Shown piece after piece: positions 59,876 to 64,000 of a DNA stretch of 64,000 bases (position 1 is its first letter; the number at the start of each line of letters is the position of its first letter). The position numbers and the translations under genes are program-made. The notes beneath the pieces were generated by a model. That model was not told the DNA's origin and made no database searches. It saw only the letters and a list, made by a program, of their open reading frames with translations. This DNA comes from Trinickia violacea (GTDB lineage Bacteria > Pseudomonadota > Gammaproteobacteria > Burkholderiales > Burkholderiaceae), in assembly GCF_005280735.1 (NCBI RefSeq), contig NZ_CP040078.1, positions 868,001 to 932,000 of the forward strand, written 5' to 3'.

Positions 59876-60814
59876 CTAAATTTTTCTGCGCAACTCGAGC
59901 AGCCCGAGCAGGACCTCATCGCGCTCTGCCTCCAGCTCCTCGATGGAGCGCGATCCGGCCTCCGCGTGGACGCTGTCGATGAGCTTCTTCTGAACCTCGG
60001 GCGTGAGCACCGGCGCGCCGAGGGTCTTCCACCAGGCGGTCATCGGGCCGCTGAACTGCTGGAAGAAGTGCTCGATGCCGCCCGGACCGCCGCCAAGATG
60101 GTTGAGCATCATGTTGCCCATCACGCCCCAGCGCAGGCCCGGGCCCCAGCACAGGGCGGTGTCGACGTCGGCGGCGCTCACCACCCCCTCGGCGACGAGG
60201 TAATACACCTCGCGGGCCAATGCGGCCTGCAGCCGGTTTGCGACGTGACCGGGCATCTCCTTGTTGACCCGCACTGTGCGCTGCCCGATCGACGTATAAA
60301 AATCCGCGGCGCGCTGGATCGTCGTTTCCGAGGTCTTTGCTCCGCCGACGATCTCGACCAGCGGGATCAGGTGAGGCGGATTGAACGGATGAGCGATAAC
60401 GCAGCGCTCGGGATGCGCCGCGGCTCCCTTCTGGATTTCGCTCATGGTGAGCCCCGACGAGCTCGAAGCAATGATCACGTCGGCAGGCAGCAGCTCGTCG
60501 AGTTGCCCATAGAGCTTCTGCTTGAAATCGATGCGCTCCGGGCCGTTTTCCTGGACCAGATCCGCGCCCGCGAGCGCTTGCTCGAGCACGGGCGTGAACG
60601 TCAGGTTCGCTTGCGACGCTCCGGGCGAGAGGCCCAACCTCGTAAGCGCCGGCCAGGCGGACTCCACGAATTGCCTCAACGAGGCTTCAGCGTTTGGTGC
60701 GATGTCCGTCGCAACCACGTGCAATCCCTTGGCAAGAAACAGCGCGGCCCAGCTCGCGCCGATCACGCCCGTGCCGATGATGGCGACGCGGCGAATGGGT
60801 TGGGTGTCGGTCAT
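59876..60814 (-). CDS. 3-hydroxyacyl-CoA dehydrogenase family / L-carnitine dehydrogenase-like
   Basis: A 312-residue NAD-dependent dehydrogenase. The Rossmann motif is VAIIGTGVIGASWAALFLAKG; catalytic elements are SSSSGLTMSEI, HPFNPPHLIPLVEIVGG (His/Asn) and the C-terminal helical domain starting GHVANRLQAALAREV. The single-domain length and HPFNPPHLIPLVE pattern fit the L-carnitine 3-dehydrogenase / L-gulonate dehydrogenase branch rather than fatty acid beta-oxidation FadB. It should make a 3-keto acid, the type of substrate a BKACE enzyme cleaves. Confidence 0.87.
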   Translation of the reverse strand: MTDTQPIRRVAIIGTGVIGASWAALFLAKGLHVVATDIAPNAEASLRQFVESAWPALTRLGLSPGASQANLTFTPVLEQALAGADLVQENGPERIDFKQKLYGQLDELLPADVIIASSSSGLTMSEIQKGAAAHPERCVIAHPFNPPHLIPLVEIVGGAKTSETTIQRAADFYTSIGQRTVRVNKEMPGHVANRLQAALAREVYYLVAEGVVSAADVDTALCWGPGLRWGVMGNMMLNHLGGGPGGIEHFFQQFSGPMTAWWKTLGAPVLTPEVQKKLIDSVHAEAGSRSIEELEAERDEVLLGLLELRRKI

Positions 60815-60835
60815 GTGATTTCTCCAATGCGTTGA

Positions 60836-61750
60836 TCAGACTTCGGCGTAGGCGATACCGGCGAGATTGCCTTGGGCGTAGAGGAAGTTCCGCTCGTTCT
60901 TTCCATCGAGATCCGCTGAATAGACGGAGCCGCCCAGGTCCGTGAAGAACATCCGGTTACCGGCAACGTCGAGTGCGATGCCGATCCCCTCCAGCAGGTG
61001 CGTGATCTCGATCTCCGGCGCCGCCGGCTCGTCGATCGGGGCGCGATTGACCGTGTTGCCGCGCGGGGGATCGCCGCGGTCCGTCCAATAGAGGACGCGG
61101 TTCTCCACGTCGAGCTCGAGGTCGATCGGCTCCGGCAGTTGGTCGAACAGCACCTCGATGTCGGAGCGGGTCGCGGGACTTTCGCCATTCGGGATCTCCA
61201 GGTTCGCGCGGAAGATGCGGCCTTGGCCACCTTTGTCGGGACCTTTTTGCGTCCAGTACATCTTCTTGAGCTTCGGATCGATGGTGATCCCGACGCACCA
61301 CCGGGTCTGATCGTGCCGGTCGTGATCGCCGCTCCCGGCCTCGATCAGCGTTTCGACCTGAGTGCCGTCGAGGTTGGCGCGCATCACGCGCATGCCCTCG
61401 CGGTCGCACCAATAGAGCTTGCCGCCCTCCTTGTCGAGGTGGATCTGCTTCGGCGTATGCGTGATGCCTTGCGGCACGATGGGCACGCGGTTCTTGCCGT
61501 CGAGGTCGGCGCGCTCGATCGAGCCATTGTGGGCGCCCACCGAACCCATATTCGTCCAATAGATATGACCGGCATCCGTATCCACCACGATTCCGTCCGG
61601 AAGGTGGCAGTCCGTGACGATCGTCTTGCGGTCAGAGCCGTCGGGATCCATCGAATGAATGCGGCCGCCGCTCAATTCGAGGAGAAACAGTCGTCCGGAG
61701 CGGACTGCATCATGAGAAACGTTGCTTGCACTGCGGTTAATCGCGGTCAT
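60836..61750 (-). CDS. YWTD-type beta-propeller protein (SMP-30/LRE-like)
   Basis: A 304-residue beta-propeller with five or six low-density-lipoprotein-receptor-like YWTD blades (IYWTNMGS, LYWCDREG, MYWTQKG, LYWTDRGD, MFFTDLGG). No signal peptide is visible. Related proteins are annotated as SMP-30/gluconolactonase/LRE family. It is the first gene of the leftward catabolic operon, 21 nt before the dehydrogenase. It may hydrolyse a lactone or act as a binding protein; catalytic residues cannot be assigned. Confidence 0.85.
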   Translation of the reverse strand: MTAINRSASNVSHDAVRSGRLFLLELSGGRIHSMDPDGSDRKTIVTDCHLPDGIVVDTDAGHIYWTNMGSVGAHNGSIERADLDGKNRVPIVPQGITHTPKQIHLDKEGGKLYWCDREGMRVMRANLDGTQVETLIEAGSGDHDRHDQTRWCVGITIDPKLKKMYWTQKGPDKGGQGRIFRANLEIPNGESPATRSDIEVLFDQLPEPIDLELDVENRVLYWTDRGDPPRGNTVNRAPIDEPAAPEIEITHLLEGIGIALDVAGNRMFFTDLGGSVYSADLDGKNERNFLYAQGNLAGIAYAEV

Positions 61751-61871
61751 TTGGTATCCTTACGTGTTGCCGAAATCGGTGAATGGCTACGTTTGAGCTG
61801 CGCCGGCGTTGTGAGGCCTTGCTCATGGACTGCAATTTAGGCGGTCACGGTGTGCGATTCAATTGCACGAT

Positions 61872-61885
61872 GGTGTAGCAACACC
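61872..61885. promoter_or_regulatory. Palindrome 1 of the catabolic operon control region
   Basis: GGTGT-AGCA-ACACC, a perfect inverted repeat with 5-bp arms, overlapping palindrome 2 by five bases. Confidence 0.6.
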
Positions 61886-61898
61886 TTCGTATAGGTGT
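61881..61898. promoter_or_regulatory. Palindrome 2 (tandem operator, copy 1)
   Basis: ACACCT-TCGTAT-AGGTGT, perfect 6-bp arms. It shares CGTATAGGTG with copy 2, which begins exactly 22 nt later. Confidence 0.7.
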
Positions 61899-61902
61899 AG
61901 GG

Positions 61903-61920
61903 ATACCTACGTATAGGTGG
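61903..61920. promoter_or_regulatory. Palindrome 3 (tandem operator, copy 2)
   Basis: ATACCTACGTATAGGTGG contains ACCTA-CGTA-TAGGT, a perfect inverted repeat. The 22-nt start-to-start spacing from copy 1 puts both on the same face of the helix. Confidence 0.7.
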
Positions 61921-62091
61921 GAAAGAATGTCGACTATTCCTGCACCCAAGGTGTAATTGCGACCGTCATCGACATTCCCTAATTTTCACAAGTGCCGATG
62001 GGCCTCATTGGCGCAGCTGACATCGCAAAGCTGCGCTTTGCCTGTCGGCTCCGTTTATTGGAAGTCGTTGATCATTCATTGAGTGCTAGTC

Positions 62092-63387
62092 ATGAAACAA
62101 CCAACTCGTATCGTCATCGTAGGTGGAGGAATCGCCGGGATTCTGCTTGCAACCAGGCTCGGCGACCGGTTGGGCCAATCGGGTGAGGCAACCGTCACCT
62201 TGATTGATCGAAGCCCGACGCATATATGGAAACCCATGCTGCACACGATTGCGGCGGGTACGCGCGATGTGAATCAGCAGCGCGTTTTCTTTCTCTCACA
62301 TGCGCGTCAACACGGCTTCACGTATCAACCGGGAGAGATGTGCGGACTGGACCGGCAACGGCGCGAGGTCCAGCTTGCGGCGATCAGCGCGCACGAAGGC
62401 AGTTTGGTGCTCGAGCCGCGAACGGTACCCTACGATGTACTGTTGCTGTCGATAGGCAGCCGCGCGAACGATTTTGGCGTGCCTGGCGTCATGGAGCATT
62501 GCCATCTCATTGACAGCCAGCAGCAAGCAGAGACGTTCAACGTCGCGTTGCGCGAACGTGCTCTTCGCTCGGTCGTCAAGGATGAGGCGCTCCGGGTTGC
62601 GATTGTGGGCGCGGGTGCGACCGGGGTCGAGTTATCGGCCGAGCTGAGTCGTCTTTTCGAACTCGCTGCCAGCTATGGCGACCCCAAGATCAGAGAAAGG
62701 CTGAGTCTGACGCTTCTCGAGGCCGGACCACGTGTGCTTCCCGCCTTCCCACCGGAGATCTCGTCAGCCAGCCAGCAGCGACTCGAGAAAATTGGCTTTC
62801 GCGTAGCGACTTCGACGGCAGTCTCATCAGTGGAACCGGGAGGCTTCCGGTACGGAGACGGGAAGCTTGCCGAAGCGGATTTGATGGTATGGGCTGCGGG
62901 TGTCAAGGCACCTGATTTCATGAACTGGCTCGCTGGCCTGCAAACCAACCGGGCGAACCAGATCGTGGTGTCGGGCACGCTGCAGGCTCTGGACGATGCG
63001 AACATTTTTGCTCTCGGCGATTGTGCTTCCCTGACGCAAGAAGGTGCGCGGCGAGCGCTTCCTCCTACCGCGCAGGTGGCCACTCAACAGGCGGAGTACT
63101 TGGCGCGCCATCTGCCGGAATGGGTCCGTCACAATAAGCCTCTTCCTCGTTTTGAATTCCGGGATTTTGGATCGCTGGTGTCATTGAGCGACTACGACGC
63201 CTTCGGCACGCTTGGGCGCTTTGGCTTCTTTCCTGGAGGTCTCATTCGGGGCAGGCTCGCCCAACTCAGCCACGCAATGTTGTACCGACGTCATCAGCAG
63301 GCGCTGCACGGCTTTCGCAGAGCAACGCTGCTCTGGACGGCGGAGCAGATCAACGGGTTGGCTCAACCGGACATACGGCTCGCTTGA
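62092..63387 (+). CDS. FAD-dependent NAD(P)/FAD oxidoreductase, type II NADH dehydrogenase-like
   Basis: A 431-residue flavoprotein of the pyridine nucleotide-disulfide/NDH-2 family. FAD motif IVIVGGGIAGILLATRLG (8-25), NAD motif VAIVGAGATGVELSAEL (about 170-186), then IFALGDCASL for FAD. C-terminal GFRRATLLW region is the membrane-attachment type seen in NDH-2. It probably passes electrons from NADH to ubiquinone without pumping protons. The ATG at 62092 is chosen by the family start; divergent from the catabolic operon. Confidence 0.88.
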   Translation: MKQPTRIVIVGGGIAGILLATRLGDRLGQSGEATVTLIDRSPTHIWKPMLHTIAAGTRDVNQQRVFFLSHARQHGFTYQPGEMCGLDRQRREVQLAAISAHEGSLVLEPRTVPYDVLLLSIGSRANDFGVPGVMEHCHLIDSQQQAETFNVALRERALRSVVKDEALRVAIVGAGATGVELSAELSRLFELAASYGDPKIRERLSLTLLEAGPRVLPAFPPEISSASQQRLEKIGFRVATSTAVSSVEPGGFRYGDGKLAEADLMVWAAGVKAPDFMNWLAGLQTNRANQIVVSGTLQALDDANIFALGDCASLTQEGARRALPPTAQVATQQAEYLARHLPEWVRHNKPLPRFEFRDFGSLVSLSDYDAFGTLGRFGFFPGGLIRGRLAQLSHAMLYRRHQQALHGFRRATLLWTAEQINGLAQPDIRLA

Positions 63388-63622
63388 CGGGCTTTCTCGC
63401 CAACGGCGAACCTCGCTCAAGACAGGTATGTGCATCTCTTTGGGATTCCGGCGGCGGTCTCGTAGTACCGCCGCTCTTCACATTCGCCGCTCTTTTGGGC
63501 GGCGTTTTACTTTCCAGCGTGGTCGGCTCCGCGAGCGACTTTTCGATTGCGACGATTGGCCTCGCATCAAACTTCGTGAGTCTGCCGCCGGAATTTACGC
63601 GGTGACCGGAATTCTCTGCGCG

Positions 63623-63901
63623 CTATATTGAATAGCCGAACGCTTCCACAGAGATCATCGCCGATGCGTTCACTGGGGTGGGGCGTTCGGCGGGGCAAAA
63701 GACGGCATCGCCACGGCGGATTGCACGTCGCGACACAACGCATACGCCCGACGCTCTCGCATGACGACGCCGCCAGCGCTGCTCGCCGTAATGGCATCGT
63801 CCGGGTTCCACCCAGCGGATGATGAGTGTGTTTTCAGATTGTTCGAGAATTTCGACCCGGACTCGTTCGGGGTCTACCACGGCGTACTCTCTCGTCTTCA
63901 T
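63623..63901 (-). CDS. DUF3331 family protein
   Basis: A 92-residue cytosolic protein from the ATG at 63901 (MKTREYAVVD), with AGGAG 7 nt upstream. EQSENTLIIRWVEPGRCHYGEQRWRRR and GVCVVSRRAIRRGDAVFCPA are the DUF3331 core found in Burkholderia and relatives; three Cys may bind metal. Function unknown. Lies 44 nt after another leftward gene that leaves the window. Confidence 0.85.
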   Translation of the reverse strand: MKTREYAVVDPERVRVEILEQSENTLIIRWVEPGRCHYGEQRWRRRHARASGVCVVSRRAIRRGDAVFCPAERPTPVNASAMISVEAFGYSI

Positions 63902-63945
63902 TGGCTGCTCCTGGAATCGAGCTGTTTTGATGATTTCGCGTACCC

Positions 63946-64000
63946 TCACGCGCGGGTCGTGTCGATCACCTTGCCGCGGAAAATCACGTACTGGTACAGG
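63946..64000 (-). CDS. 3' end of a leftward gene leaving the window
   Basis: On the minus strand the last 17 codons read LYQYVIFRGKVIDTTRA and stop at 63946. Only the C-terminus is in the window, so no function can be given. Likely co-directional with the DUF3331 gene. Confidence 0.5.
   Translation of the reverse strand, partial: LYQYVIFRGKVIDTTRA

Larger units (their letters stand above)
61751..62091. other. Divergent intergenic region with stacked palindromes
   Basis: 341 nt between the leftward catabolic operon and the rightward dehydrogenase gene. No gene. It contains three overlapping or adjacent inverted repeats (61872-61920), about 120-170 nt from the operon start. Confidence 0.7.

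Noticed and set aside
63384..63605. 73-residue frame overlapping the end of the NDH-2-like gene
   Set aside because: TTG start without a clear ribosome site, no conserved pattern; contains one hydrophobic stretch only.

Overview
The window is GC-rich, densely coded chromosomal DNA from a betaproteobacterium of the Burkholderiaceae (Burkholderia / Paraburkholderia / Trinickia-like). The assignment rests on family content: a Burkholderia-type porin, DUF4148, DUF3331, DUF2322 and DUF1488 proteins, many LysR regulators with divergent catabolic genes, and a stand-alone DNA polymerase II. I see no rRNA, tRNA, CRISPR array, prophage or intact insertion sequence. No taxonomy search could be run.

Layout. 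1-4.6 kb: truncated LysR regulator, PAP2 phosphatase, an internally deleted PBP4-type carboxypeptidase, a PfpI protein, and a divergent MarR / monooxygenase / isochorismatase locus with two clear operators. 4.7-8.3 kb: zinc-ribbon membrane protein and polB. 8.4-12.6 kb: catabolic operon (MFS, amidohydrolase, isocitrate-lyase-like enzyme) with a divergent LysR. 12.7-17.2 kb: gene-poor stretch of small unknown proteins, with a lipid A acyltransferase and a decayed DipZ gene. 17.3-20.4 kb: hydrolase and monooxygenase under a GlxA regulator, then a second-type LpxA. 20.4-22 kb: a questin-oxidase-family gene divergent from soxR, with a near-perfect SoxR promoter between them. 22.1-27.5 kb: epoxide hydrolase, DMT exporter/LysR pair, racemase and small proteins. 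27.9-29.8 kb: PAS histidine kinase and FixJ-type response regulator. 29.8-37.5 kb: AraC-controlled catabolic cluster (BKACE, MFS, quinone oxidoreductase, TauD dioxygenase, hydrolase, Rieske protein, porin). 37.5-40.2 kb: small envelope proteins and a receiver-only regulator. 40.2-51 kb: RND efflux pump joined by overlapping genes to pqiABC and a membrane-anchored TAXI protein. 51-53.5 kb: gltS-nhaA. 53.6-55.3 kb: small envelope proteins. 55.5-61.8 kb: hmp and a CoA-thioester catabolic operon. 62-64 kb: a type II NADH dehydrogenase-like protein and a DUF3331 protein.

How parts may work together. The strongest new proposals are: (1) a SoxR-controlled questin-oxidase-like enzyme, suggesting destruction of redox-cycling quinones; (2) a GGAC-N4-GTCC palindrome upstream of three envelope/regulatory genes, two of which also share a downstream block at identical 25-nt spacing, possibly the regulon of the nearby FixJ-type pair; (3) an undescribed catabolic module combining BKACE, TauD dioxygenase, a lone Rieske protein and a porin; (4) a second catabolic operon (YWTD propeller, carnitine-dehydrogenase-like enzyme, two enoyl-CoA hydratases, CaiB-type transferase) with stacked palindromic operators; (5) physical coupling of an RND pump to a Pqi lipid-transport system. 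All functions are inferred from sequence reading alone.
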